Source: Methanobrevibacter millerae (lineage in GTDB: Archaea; Methanobacteriota; Methanobacteria; Methanobacteriales; Methanobacteriaceae). From it: a DNA stretch of 64,000 nt. The notes beneath the pieces are model-generated. The model had not been told where the DNA came from. It saw nothing but the letters and a program-made list of their open reading frames with translations, and ran no database searches. A program made the position numbers and the translations under genes. The DNA lies in assembly GCF_001477655.1 (NCBI RefSeq), contig NZ_CP011266.1, positions 852,001 through 916,000 on the forward strand, written 5' to 3'. Of this stretch, positions 1 to 9,854 are shown one piece after another. Each line of letters begins with the position of its first letter. Positions within the stretch are counted from its first letter, which is position 1.

Positions 1-3000
1 AGTTTTAAAAACAGAATCTTCCGCTGTTTTGATAGGTGTTGTCCAGCATATTTTGCTTGATGGGACTTCTTTATTTTCAATTATTCCTCATGAAATGGAT
101 AAGTGCATCGAATCTATTAAAAACAATAGTGAATATGTCCCAATTGATTATTCCTATGAAACTTATGTTGATGAAGAATTAAAATATTTAAAATCTGATG
201 AAGCAAAAAGTGATAAAAAATACTGGTTAAATACTTTAAAGGATTATTCCGGAGACTGGTATTCATTTGATAATTCGGAACTTGGGTATTTTGAAGTTCT
301 TTTAGATCAGACTTCAGATTTTAATTATTCGCCATTTGTAACATCTCTTGCATTAACCTTCTTGTATTTGGCAAAATTAAAACGTGGCAATAACTTATTC
401 AAAGATCTGGTTTTAAACACTTCAGTCCATGGCAGATACTTTGGACAAGATGATGCACTGGGAATGTTTGTAAACACTATTCCATTAAGATTAACCTATG
501 ATGAATATTTAACATTTGATGATTTGCTTGCATACTCTAAAAGCGTTTTAAAAGAGGGTTTGGCTCATGCGAAACTGCAGTTCAGCGAGTACACAACTGA
601 TTTGAGAAATGCGGGAATTGATCCTGATTGTATTTCTACTATTTCCATCGTGTCAAATTCTACAAATCATGATTCTAAATTCCTGACATATCAAAAGGAC
701 ATTAAATTCCCGCTTCACTTCAGAATAAATAAAAATTTCTCCGATAAAAATGGTTTGCATTCTATTTTCATTGAATATGATAAAGCATGTTTCCATAAAA
801 GTGAAATCGAATCAATCGGTCAAGGTTTAAAAGATCTATTAAAAGAGGTTAGCATAGATTCATCAAAAAAATGTCGGGATTACAATGTGGATGAAGTGGA
901 ATTTTTCAGGGCAGAAAATTATTATAATAATCTGATAAATTCATTTGATAATCCAACATCAATTTCACCGGATGTTAGTGGTGATAAGGTTAAATTTACA
1001 CAGATTTCTAAAGCAATTGATGAGGATAAGTTACAAAATTTGTCTAACCAGTATAAACTGCCTAAGGAAAAGCTATTGCTCGCAGTTTTCCTATATGATT
1101 TAACCAAATTTTCATTTTCAAAAGATATTTTAATTGCTTATAATCGTGTTGCTGCAGGATATCATTTTGACACTGATTTAAGCGTTGAAGAATACTTAAA
1201 TGATTTTAAAAATTCATTTAAAGAATTCAATAAATATCCCCTTTTAAACAATCAGAAATTAAACTTTGAAAGTGAAATATTATTTTTCATTGATGAATTT
1301 GACACTAAAGACTACAAACTTGTCTTTAATTATGAAAGTGGAAAAATCAATATCAGTTATGACGAATCATTCTATTCAAAAGAATTAATGGACGTATTTT
1401 TGGAGTCCATTGATGTATTATTGGATAAATTTACCATAAATGAGACATTACTTAATTCTATTTCAATAAGACGTGAAATTGAACTTGATGAGGACTTTGA
1501 AATTGATCTGGCTAATGAAGGCGTAATAAATAATATATTTGAAAAGATATCTTTGGAAAATCCGGATAAAACAATACTTTATACAGAGGATGGCGAGTTA
1601 ACATATGATGAATTAAACAGAAAAGCAAATAAAATAGCCAACAGTTTAATTAAAAATGGGGTTGAAGTTGAAGATAAAGTAATGTTTATGATGAGGAGAA
1701 ACAGTGATTTGATAGCGGCTGTTTTAGGTATTGTCAAAGCGGGTGCCGCATTTATTCCGATTGATCCGAACTATCCGAAAAACAGGATTGACCAGATATT
1801 GGAAGACAGCGATTCAAAATTTGTCATTACTTCTGAGGATATCGAATACGATGGTGAAAACAGATTTGATGTTGGAAAATTACTTGAAGAAAGCGATGAT
1901 TCAAATCCGAATGTAGAATTAACTCCTGACAATTTATGTTTCTTAATTTATACTTCAGGGTCAACCGGAAAACCTAAGGGGGTAATGATTACTCATAGGG
2001 GAATATCAAACTATATTGCCAATGTGGATGAAAATGTTCCGATTTATGAGCTCAACCGTAAATGTGATAAGTTCATATCAATTTCAACAGTGTCATTCAT
2101 TGTATTTTTAAGGGAGATATTCGGTACAATTTTAAACGGTTTGCCGGTGGTATTTGCAAATGATGATGAGGCTATTGACCCATTACAATTAGTGGAACTG
2201 TTTAAAAAGACTGATGCGGATGGTTTTGGCTCAACACCGACAAGACTGCTTGAATACTTGCAGCTTGAAGAAATTCAGAATGTTGTTGGCGGATGTAAAG
2301 TAATTATTGTAGGTGGTGAAGGATTCCCTCCAGTTCTCTATGATAGATTGTCAAAATACACTAAAGCAGATATCTACAATTCATATGGTCCGACAGAAGT
2401 TACAATAGCATCACATTACAAATTAATTGACTCTTCTGAAGTAACTGCTGGTTGGAAAATGCTTAATGTAGTTGATAAAATTATGGATATTGATGGAAAT
2501 CAGCTGCCTGCTTATGTTTCCGGTGAAATATATGTTGGTGGTGCCGGAATTGCAAGAGGATATCTGAATAATCCTGAACAGACCGAAAAGGTGTTCATGG
2601 AGTTAAACAACATTCCATATTATAACACTGGTGATTTGGGTAAAAAGGATTCAAAAGGCGAACTGTATGTTGCAGGACGTAACGATACTCAGATTAAACT
2701 CAGAGGATTGAGAATTGAGTTATCTGAAATCGAAAGTGTAATAGCAAACTATGAAGGCATTGCATTGTCAAAGGTTGTTGTTAAAAAACTTAACAGTATT
2801 GAACACCTTTGCGCATACTTTACTGCAACTTCACAAATTAATTTGGATGATTTAAAACAGCATTTAATCGATTCACTTCCGAAGTATATGGTGCCGTCTT
2901 ATTTAATACAATTGGACGCTTTTCCAAAAACTCCAAATGGAAAAACTGACTTCAAAAACTTGCCGGATCCTGAAATAAATCTAGATGATTTTATTAAACC

Positions 3001-6000
3001 GAGAAATGATATTGAAAAAGAACTGTTTGACATTGTCTCAGATATTTTGGGAATGGATGAATTTGGTGTTAATACTGATTTATTCAGCATTGGTTTAACT
3101 TCTTTGACAGTTATCCAGCTGACCTCTGCAATATATTCCAAATTAAATGCCCAATTGAATGTTACTGAAATTCTTAAATACAAAACTATTGAAAAAATAG
3201 CTTCTGAAATTAAAATTGAAGATGATGAATCGCAGGATATTAAAGAACTTTATCCTTTAACTCCAAATCAACTTGGAGTTTACTTTGACTGCATTAAAAA
3301 TCTGGATAACACTGCATATAACCTTCCGAAGAAAATGGAATTTAGTGAAGGAATTGATGTTGGCAAACTTAAATCATCAATCATTAAAGCTATTGAAAAT
3401 CATCCGTATCTCAAAACAAGAATAATAATGGATAACGGTGAAGTATATCAGCAAAGAAGGGATGATTTAAAAATTGATGATATGATTGAAGTTGTTGATG
3501 AAGCTGATGTTGATGAGTTTGTAAAACCATTCAAACTGGATGAGGGTCCATTATTCAGATTTAAGATAGTTGGAAACTCAATGCTTTTAGCTGATTTCCA
3601 CCACATTATTGTTGATGGAACCTCTTTAAACATTTTATTTGATGAAATCTCAAAAATCTATGATGGAAAAGATTATGAGATTGAAGAGCTTGACGGATTT
3701 GAATATTGCTTAAATGAGATTAAAACACGCCAATCCGGTTTATATGAGGAGGCAAAATTATTCTTCAATAACAGAGTCAAAGAGTTTGATGATGTAACAT
3801 TAATTCCACAGGACATTAACGGTGATGAATCACAAGGTAAAGTCGCAATGAATGATATTTTCCTTGAAAAAACCAGTATTGATGAGTTCTGTTCAAAAGC
3901 AAATATCTCTCAGAACAATTTGTTCCTGGCAGCAACATCATTTGTTATAAATAAATTCGTATATAATCGTGATACATTAATCGCAACTATCACTAATGGT
4001 AGATTCAATCCAAATCAACAGAAAACATTGGCCATGATGGTTAAAACATTACCATTAGCATTGAAATTAAATTCTGATTCAACTCTTAAGGAATACTTTG
4101 AATATATAAATGGGGAATGGCTGAATGTATTGACATATTCCGCATATCCTTTAACTGAAATTTCAAATGAATTCGATATTGCTCCTGAAATATTATATGC
4201 TTATCATGGAAAAATCATTGAAGACATTGAAATCGGTGGAATGAAAGTTGAAAGACAGTCTATTGATTATGAAGGACTGAAATTCAAAGTCAACATTAAT
4301 GTTGTGGAAGTTGATGGTCAATACAGAATTTTCTGCGAATATAATGATCAGTTATACTCTGAAACTTTAATCAGCACTTTCCTTGAATCAATTAGAATAG
4401 TTTTAAACAAATTCCAGACATTTGATGAAAGCACATTGATGAAAGATATTTCAATCATTGAAAACGATGACTGGGGTGTCGATGATTTGGCATATGATGA
4501 TGTTCCTGAAGACAGATTAAATAAAATATTTGAAAATCAGGTTGAAATGCATCCTGACAGAGTAATATTATATGCCACTGACGGGGAATTTACATATGAT
4601 GAACTAAATAAAAAAGCTAACAGAATTGCTCACAGCCTCATTAAAAGGGGTGTCGGTCCTGAAGACAGAATAATGTTTATATTAAATAGGGACAGTAATG
4701 TGGTTGCATCAATATTTGGTATTCTAAAATCCGGTGCAGCATTCATTCCGGTGGATTCAGAATATCCATCTGAGAGAATTGAGCATGTTTTAACAGACAG
4801 TGAATCCAAATTTATCATTGTGGATGATGTGATTGAGAAGAAAGGTATAGATTTAAGTGGATATGAAGATAATTTGCTTGATGTTAATGAACTGCTCAAA
4901 GAAAAAGACACTGCTAACCCTGATCCGGATGTGCATGCAAACAATATGGCATATCTCATTTACACTTCAGGTTCAACAGGACTTCCTAAAGGAGTAATCC
5001 TTGAACATGGAAACATTGCAAACTTTGTGTATCCTGACCCAAGGAATGTTTGTACTTATGAACTGGTTCATAATCTTGAAAAAGAAGATTATAAAGTATT
5101 GTCCACAACAACAGTTGCATTTGATGTATTCCAGCAGGAAATTATGGGATCACTTTTGAATGGTGTTCCAATGGTATTTGCTAATGATACTGAATATAAA
5201 GATCCAATTGAAATGATGGATTTAATCCACAGAACCGGTGCAAATGTTTACATTGCAACCCCATCAAGACTGCTTCAGTATCTTGAAATTGAAGCGATGC
5301 AGGAGACTATGTATGGATTTAAGGTATATATTCATGCTGGAGAACCTTTCTCTAAAAGATTATATGAGCTTCTCTCACAAAATTCCAATGGAAAATTCTT
5401 TAATATGTACGGGCCAACAGAAACAACTGTCTACTGTAACGGTGTTCAGCTTGAAAGCTCAGATATTCACATTGGAAAAGAATTATTCAACGTTCATGAA
5501 ATGGTCATGGACTTTGACTCCAATCCATTGCCTCCAAATGTAATAGGGGAGTTATATATTGCAGGAAAAGGGGTTTCAAGAGAATACTTGAATCGTCCTG
5601 AGAAAAATGCTGAGGCATATGAAGTTATTAACGGAATAAGATTTTACCGTTCAGGAGATTTTGTTAAGGTCACTGAAGAAGGAGATTATTATGTATTCGG
5701 AAGAATGGATAATCAAATCAAACTCAGAGGTTTAAGAATAGAAATTGGGGAAATTGAAGTTGGACTTTCAAAATTCCCAGGAATCAAATCCGTTGCAGTT
5801 GTTGTTAGAAAAATCAAAGGCAATGACCATTTATGCGCCTACTTCACAGTTCATGATGAATACAGGGAGGAAAACCGTGGAGAAAACGAATACTCAATTA
5901 ATATTGATGATTTAAAAGCTTCCCTTGCGGAAAAATTGGTATATTATATGGTTCCAACAGTTTATATGGAACTTGATGAAATGCCTCAAACAGCAAATGG

Positions 6001-7486
6001 TAAAACAGACCTCAGAAACTTACCTGAACCTGTTTTAATAACAGAATATGTGGCTCCTGAAAATGACATTGAAGCATTCTTTACAAACCTGTTTGGTGAA
6101 ATCTTAGGACTTGATGAAGTAAGTGCTACAGATAATTTCTTTGAAATTGGTGGAACCTCACTTTTAGTGACCAAAATTACAATGGAGGCACTAAACAGAA
6201 ACTATAATCTGAACTATGGGGATGTATTTTCAAATCCAACTCCAAGAGCATTGGCCGAATTGGTATTATCCGACCAGTCTGAAGAGAAAAAAGCTGAACT
6301 GTCATATGATTATTCCGATATTGATTCATTACTTAAGAAAAACACTCTTGAAAACTTACTTGATGGCGAAATTCAGGATAGTTTGGGAAATATTTTACTC
6401 ACTGGAGCTACAGGATTTTTAGGAATTCATGTTCTTCGTGAAATATTGGAAAATGAAACTGGTGATGTATACTGTTTCATAAGATCAAACAAAGTATTAA
6501 GCGGAGAGGAAAGATTAAAATCACTTCTCTTCTATTATTTCTCCAATGAATACGAAGAGCTTTTCAATGAGAGATTGCACATTATTGAAGGGGATATTAC
6601 AAACTTTGAAGACTTTGAAAAACTTATTAATGTAAACATTGATACCATTGTCAATTGTGCAGCTAATGTGAAACACTTTTCATCTGGAACGGACATTGAG
6701 GACATTAACCTTGGTGGTGTTGTAAACGGGCTTAAGTTTGCTAAAATGAAAAATGCAAAATATGTTCAGGTTTCAACCTACAGTATTGCAGGTGAAAGTA
6801 TTAACAATTATCCTCCTGTCGATGTTCCGTTCACAGAGCAGGACTTATTCATTGGTCAGGCTGTGGACAATCAGTATCTTAACTCCAAATTCCTCGCAGA
6901 AAGGGCAGTTCTTGAAGCTGCGGTAGAGAATGATTTGGATGTTAAAATCATGAGGGTTGGAAACCTGATGGCAAGAAGCTCTGACAGTGAATTCCAAATT
7001 AACTTTGAATCAAACGGATTCATTAACCGTTTAAAAGCATTTGTTACAATTGGAAAAATGTCTTACTCAATGATTATGGGCAATGTTGAATTTTCACCAA
7101 TTGATATGACTGCAAAAGCAATTATTAGTCTGTCAAAAACTCCAAAGGATTGTACTGTATTCCATCCATATGATTATCACAGTATCAGTTTTGGAGATAT
7201 AATTGAAATCATCAAACCTCTGGGATTGAATATTGAATATGTGGAGGAAGATGAATATCAAAAAGCATTGGATGATGCATTGGCAGATAAATCAAAACAA
7301 GAAGGAGTTTCAGGTTTAATTACTTCAATCGGTTCTGGTAAAGTTAAAAAAATCTGGCTTCCTGTATCAAATGATTATACCGTACAGGCATTGTATCGTT
7401 TGGGAATTAAATGGCCGTATGTGTCTGAAGAGTATGTCTATAACTTTGTGAAATATTTGGATGATCTGGACTTCTTTAGTATTTAA
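1..7486 (+). CDS. Non-ribosomal peptide synthetase, C-A-T-C-A-T-reductase (5' end outside window)
   Basis: The reading frame is open to the left edge, so the true start lies upstream. Numbering from the TTG at 29, the order is: the rest of a condensation (C) domain (1-310, motif QHILLDG, where the first His is Gln but the catalytic second His is kept); an extra half-C-like segment (325-485); A1 (core LIYTSGSTG near 641, A10 NGKTD); T1 (Ser1025); C2 (HHIIVDG at 1191-1197); A2 (core near 1643); T2 (Ser2044). It ends in an NAD(P)H-dependent thioester reductase (GATGFLG at 2126-2132, YLNSK at 2283-2287). The reductase should release the chain as an aldehyde or alcohol. A starter C domain is usual in N-acylating synthetases. 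The same architecture followed by a MatE gene has been reported in M. ruminantium M1 (from memory). The product is unknown. Confidence 0.95.
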   Translation, partial: VLKTESSAVLIGVVQHILLDGTSLFSIIPHEMDKCIESIKNNSEYVPIDYSYETYVDEELKYLKSDEAKSDKKYWLNTLKDYSGDWYSFDNSELGYFEVLLDQTSDFNYSPFVTSLALTFLYLAKLKRGNNLFKDLVLNTSVHGRYFGQDDALGMFVNTIPLRLTYDEYLTFDDLLAYSKSVLKEGLAHAKLQFSEYTTDLRNAGIDPDCISTISIVSNSTNHDSKFLTYQKDIKFPLHFRINKNFSDKNGLHSIFIEYDKACFHKSEIESIGQGLKDLLKEVSIDSSKKCRDYNVDEVEFFRAENYYNNLINSFDNPTSISPDVSGDKVKFTQISKAIDEDKLQNLSNQYKLPKEKLLLAVFLYDLTKFSFSKDILIAYNRVAAGYHFDTDLSVEEYLNDFKNSFKEFNKYPLLNNQKLNFESEILFFIDEFDTKDYKLVFNYESGKINISYDESFYSKELMDVFLESIDVLLDKFTINETLLNSISIRREIELDEDFEIDLANEGVINNIFEKISLENPDKTILYTEDGELTYDELNRKANKIANSLIKNGVEVEDKVMFMMRRNSDLIAAVLGIVKAGAAFIPIDPNYPKNRIDQILEDSDSKFVITSEDIEYDGENRFDVGKLLEESDDSNPNVELTPDNLCFLIYTSGSTGKPKGVMITHRGISNYIANVDENVPIYELNRKCDKFISISTVSFIVFLREIFGTILNGLPVVFANDDEAIDPLQLVELFKKTDADGFGSTPTRLLEYLQLEEIQNVVGGCKVIIVGGEGFPPVLYDRLSKYTKADIYNSYGPTEVTIASHYKLIDSSEVTAGWKMLNVVDKIMDIDGNQLPAYVSGEIYVGGAGIARGYLNNPEQTEKVFMELNNIPYYNTGDLGKKDSKGELYVAGRNDTQIKLRGLRIELSEIESVIANYEGIALSKVVVKKLNSIEHLCAYFTATSQINLDDLKQHLIDSLPKYMVPSYLIQLDAFPKTPNGKTDFKNLPDPEINLDDFIKPRNDIEKELFDIVSDILGMDEFGVNTDLFSIGLTSLTVIQLTSAIYSKLNAQLNVTEILKYKTIEKIASEIKIEDDESQDIKELYPLTPNQLGVYFDCIKNLDNTAYNLPKKMEFSEGIDVGKLKSSIIKAIENHPYLKTRIIMDNGEVYQQRRDDLKIDDMIEVVDEADVDEFVKPFKLDEGPLFRFKIVGNSMLLADFHHIIVDGTSLNILFDEISKIYDGKDYEIEELDGFEYCLNEIKTRQSGLYEEAKLFFNNRVKEFDDVTLIPQDINGDESQGKVAMNDIFLEKTSIDEFCSKANISQNNLFLAATSFVINKFVYNRDTLIATITNGRFNPNQQKTLAMMVKTLPLALKLNSDSTLKEYFEYINGEWLNVLTYSAYPLTEISNEFDIAPEILYAYHGKIIEDIEIGGMKVERQSIDYEGLKFKVNINVVEVDGQYRIFCEYNDQLYSETLISTFLESIRIVLNKFQTFDESTLMKDISIIENDDWGVDDLAYDDVPEDRLNKIFENQVEMHPDRVILYATDGEFTYDELNKKANRIAHSLIKRGVGPEDRIMFILNRDSNVVASIFGILKSGAAFIPVDSEYPSERIEHVLTDSESKFIIVDDVIEKKGIDLSGYEDNLLDVNELLKEKDTANPDPDVHANNMAYLIYTSGSTGLPKGVILEHGNIANFVYPDPRNVCTYELVHNLEKEDYKVLSTTTVAFDVFQQEIMGSLLNGVPMVFANDTEYKDPIEMMDLIHRTGANVYIATPSRLLQYLEIEAMQETMYGFKVYIHAGEPFSKRLYELLSQNSNGKFFNMYGPTETTVYCNGVQLESSDIHIGKELFNVHEMVMDFDSNPLPPNVIGELYIAGKGVSREYLNRPEKNAEAYEVINGIRFYRSGDFVKVTEEGDYYVFGRMDNQIKLRGLRIEIGEIEVGLSKFPGIKSVAVVVRKIKGNDHLCAYFTVHDEYREENRGENEYSINIDDLKASLAEKLVYYMVPTVYMELDEMPQTANGKTDLRNLPEPVLITEYVAPENDIEAFFTNLFGEILGLDEVSATDNFFEIGGTSLLVTKITMEALNRNYNLNYGDVFSNPTPRALAELVLSDQSEEKKAELSYDYSDIDSLLKKNTLENLLDGEIQDSLGNILLTGATGFLGIHVLREILENETGDVYCFIRSNKVLSGEERLKSLLFYYFSNEYEELFNERLHIIEGDITNFEDFEKLINVNIDTIVNCAANVKHFSSGTDIEDINLGGVVNGLKFAKMKNAKYVQVSTYSIAGESINNYPPVDVPFTEQDLFIGQAVDNQYLNSKFLAERAVLEAAVENDLDVKIMRVGNLMARSSDSEFQINFESNGFINRLKAFVTIGKMSYSMIMGNVEFSPIDMTAKAIISLSKTPKDCTVFHPYDYHSISFGDIIEIIKPLGLNIEYVEEDEYQKALDDALADKSKQEGVSGLITSIGSGKVKKIWLPVSNDYTVQALYRLGIKWPYVSEEYVYNFVKYLDDLDFFSI

Positions 7487-7494
7487 GGGGATTA

Positions 7495-9225
7495 ATGATG
7501 TATGAAAGAAATTATGAATTATTGAGGAGTAAATTCAGTGAATTTTTCCTCCCGACATTATTTACTTCAATGGCAGGAAATATCTGTTTATTTGTGGATG
7601 GTTTGATAGTGAGCTTTTTAATTGGTGCATCTAATCTTGCACCAATTCAGATTGTAGCTCCTGTGATTACTTTTGTCAATCTAATCTATTGGATGATTGG
7701 ATTGGGTGGTAGTGTACTTTGTTCTGTTGCAAAGGCAGAATTTGATGATGAAAAGAGTAATTCATATTTTTCAACATCCATTATTTCACTTTTAGTAATT
7801 GGAATACTGATTTCGATATTCGGTTTGATATTTTCAGGCAGTATTACACAGTTTTTATGTTCCTCCCAGCCCGAACTGATTCCTGAGGTAACTTCATATT
7901 TCAATTCATTAATTATTGGTATGCCGTTTTTATGTTATATGATGAGTTTATCATACTTTATAAGGGCAGATGGTATGCCGTCACTACCGTTCAGGGCAAT
8001 ATTGATTGCAAATATTGTTAATATATGTTTTGATGTAATTTATATTTCATATTTCCATTTAGGACTTTCAGGAGCAGCATTGGCTACTTCAACAGGTTAT
8101 CTTGTTGGATCAGTTTTAATTTCATATTACTTTTTTAAAAAGGACCGTACATTGGAATTTATTAAATTAAAATTAGGCAAATTCTTCGCTTTCCTTAAAA
8201 AAATTGCAACTTCCGGATTTTCATCTTCTTCAACACAGTTATACTTAACTTTAAAATTGCTTGTAATAAACTTTTTAGTTGGAATATATGTTGGAAAATC
8301 AGGTATTGTGGCATTCGGTATCTGCTATAATAGCCTGTTCATATTATATATATTTTTAATAGGAACTGCTCAGACAATGTCTCCAATAGTGTCTGTTTAC
8401 TTTAAAGAAGAAGACTATTCTGGAGTTAATTACATTATTCACAGGTCTTTAAAAATCGTTGTAATTGCAAGTTTGGCTTTATCTTTGTTATTTATTGTGT
8501 ATCCTCGGGCGTTATTGTTCCTGTACAGTGTTAAAAATCCTGCAGATGTTCCTGTTGTATTGAATGCTCTGCGAATATTTGCAATAAGTTATGTGGGAAC
8601 AGCCATTACATTTTTATATACTTTTTATGCTCAGGCAATTCAGAAAAATAAATTATCCACTATTATTTCCCTGCTTGAAGGTTTGGTCTTGCCTATTGGG
8701 CTTGCATGCATATTGTCCATTCCATTTGCAGGAAACGGTATTTGGATTTCATTTGCAATCGCTGAAGCATTAACAATACTGTTCATCTTTGCTTATTCAA
8801 AATATATCCATAAAAAAACAGAGGGTGAATATTCCGGATTCTTTATCAACAAGCACAATGATGATGAAAAAGTATTTGAACATACAATTAATGGTAATGT
8901 AAAAGATGCTGTGGAATTGGCACAAAATGTTCAGAATTATTTATCAGACAATAAATCTGCAGCAATAGTCAGTTTAGCTATTGAAGAGATGCTTGTAAAC
9001 ATCATCAACAACAATGAAACAGTTAATACAATTGACGTAATTGTTAGAAATAATGCTGACAATATTTTAATATCAATTAAGGATACTGGTGTCGATTTCA
9101 ATCCAGTAGTGGAAAAAGATAATCTTGAATTTGATAATATCAGTGTTTTAAATAAAATTGCAGACAATGTTGACTATTCAAGAGTATTAGGGTTAAATAG
9201 TACTGTAATAACTATTAAAAATTAA
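7495..9225 (+). CDS. MATE-family exporter fused to an anti-sigma-type HATPase domain
   Basis: The N-terminal ~445 residues are a polytopic MATE/DinF-like membrane protein with about 12 hydrophobic helices. The C-terminal ~125 residues look like a GHKL ATPase of the RsbW/SpoIIAB (HATPase_c_2) type, with an N-box EEMLVN (Glu497-Glu498 to Asn502) and a G1 box DTGVDFNP (Asp530). The gene follows the NRPS stop by 8 nt behind an AAGGGG Shine-Dalgarno, so the two are surely co-transcribed and export of the peptide is the likely role. ATG codons at 7495 and 7498 are both possible, and 7498 has the better spacing. The fusion is unusual: in related loci anti-sigma/phosphatase proteins are separate genes near MatE. 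The cytosolic ATPase could gate transport or signal, but this is inference. Confidence 0.9.
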   Translation: MMYERNYELLRSKFSEFFLPTLFTSMAGNICLFVDGLIVSFLIGASNLAPIQIVAPVITFVNLIYWMIGLGGSVLCSVAKAEFDDEKSNSYFSTSIISLLVIGILISIFGLIFSGSITQFLCSSQPELIPEVTSYFNSLIIGMPFLCYMMSLSYFIRADGMPSLPFRAILIANIVNICFDVIYISYFHLGLSGAALATSTGYLVGSVLISYYFFKKDRTLEFIKLKLGKFFAFLKKIATSGFSSSSTQLYLTLKLLVINFLVGIYVGKSGIVAFGICYNSLFILYIFLIGTAQTMSPIVSVYFKEEDYSGVNYIIHRSLKIVVIASLALSLLFIVYPRALLFLYSVKNPADVPVVLNALRIFAISYVGTAITFLYTFYAQAIQKNKLSTIISLLEGLVLPIGLACILSIPFAGNGIWISFAIAEALTILFIFAYSKYIHKKTEGEYSGFFINKHNDDEKVFEHTINGNVKDAVELAQNVQNYLSDNKSAAIVSLAIEEMLVNIINNNETVNTIDVIVRNNADNILISIKDTGVDFNPVVEKDNLEFDNISVLNKIADNVDYSRVLGLNSTVITIKN

Positions 9226-9227
9226 CA

Positions 9228-9254
9228 ACTTCATTATATATCGTATAATGAAGT
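9228..9254 (+). terminator. Hairpin after NRPS-MATE operon
   Basis: A perfect 11-bp inverted repeat (ACTTCATTATA / TATAATGAAGT, loop TATCG) begins 3 nt after the MATE stop codon. No strong T-tract follows at once, so it may act as an RNA 3'-end stabiliser or a weak terminator. Confidence 0.5.
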
Positions 9255-9854
9255 CATTAATCCATCATCTTATTAGCTAATGCAATATGCTAATGGTGAT
9301 GAGATTAATTCCACTTTTGATATGTGGGGTCGGTGTTTATGTTTGAATTAAATGTAATTTTTTTAAAGTCTTGTTTTGGCCTAATTATGTATGACTTGAA
9401 ATTTAAAATATTAATCATGTAATTATTTGGAGAGGAATATATGAAAATTCATGTGATAGTTGTATAACTTTTGTTCTCTCTACACTACCTTATCTAGAAT
9501 CTATATTAATTAGATATTTTCATTCATCAATATTATATTGGGGAATTTTAAAAAATAGAATTAATAAAATGAATGTATTAACTTTTTGTTATTATTTAAA
9601 TGTTTATATTAAATTTACTAAAGGTTATTAAAAAATAATACTTTTAATCTTTAATTTTTCATTTAATTAATAAGTTATTTTGTAAAATTCTGAAATTATT
9701 TTCTTGATATTGATAATGGAGGTTATTTGATGGTTAAAATTAAATAAAATATTATTTTAATATCTATTGAAAATTCTTTTAATAGGATGGTAAGTATGTA
9801 ATTTTTTCAGTTTCGAATATTTGGGCTGAAAACATTCAATCCATCAATTAAATG
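9255..9854. other. 600-bp AT-rich intergenic region, no gene recognised
   Basis: The region lies between the converging MATE genes. No ORF of useful length is seen on either strand. An 8-codon ORF behind a GGAGAGG-like site (near 9440) is too small to call. One copy of a GGTAAGTAT motif (9789-9797) recurs at 11690 and 11790. Confidence 0.6.

Noticed and set aside
9440-9466. 8-codon ORF after a GGAGAGG-like Shine-Dalgarno
   Set aside because: No coding signal beyond length expected by chance; kept only as an intergenic remark.
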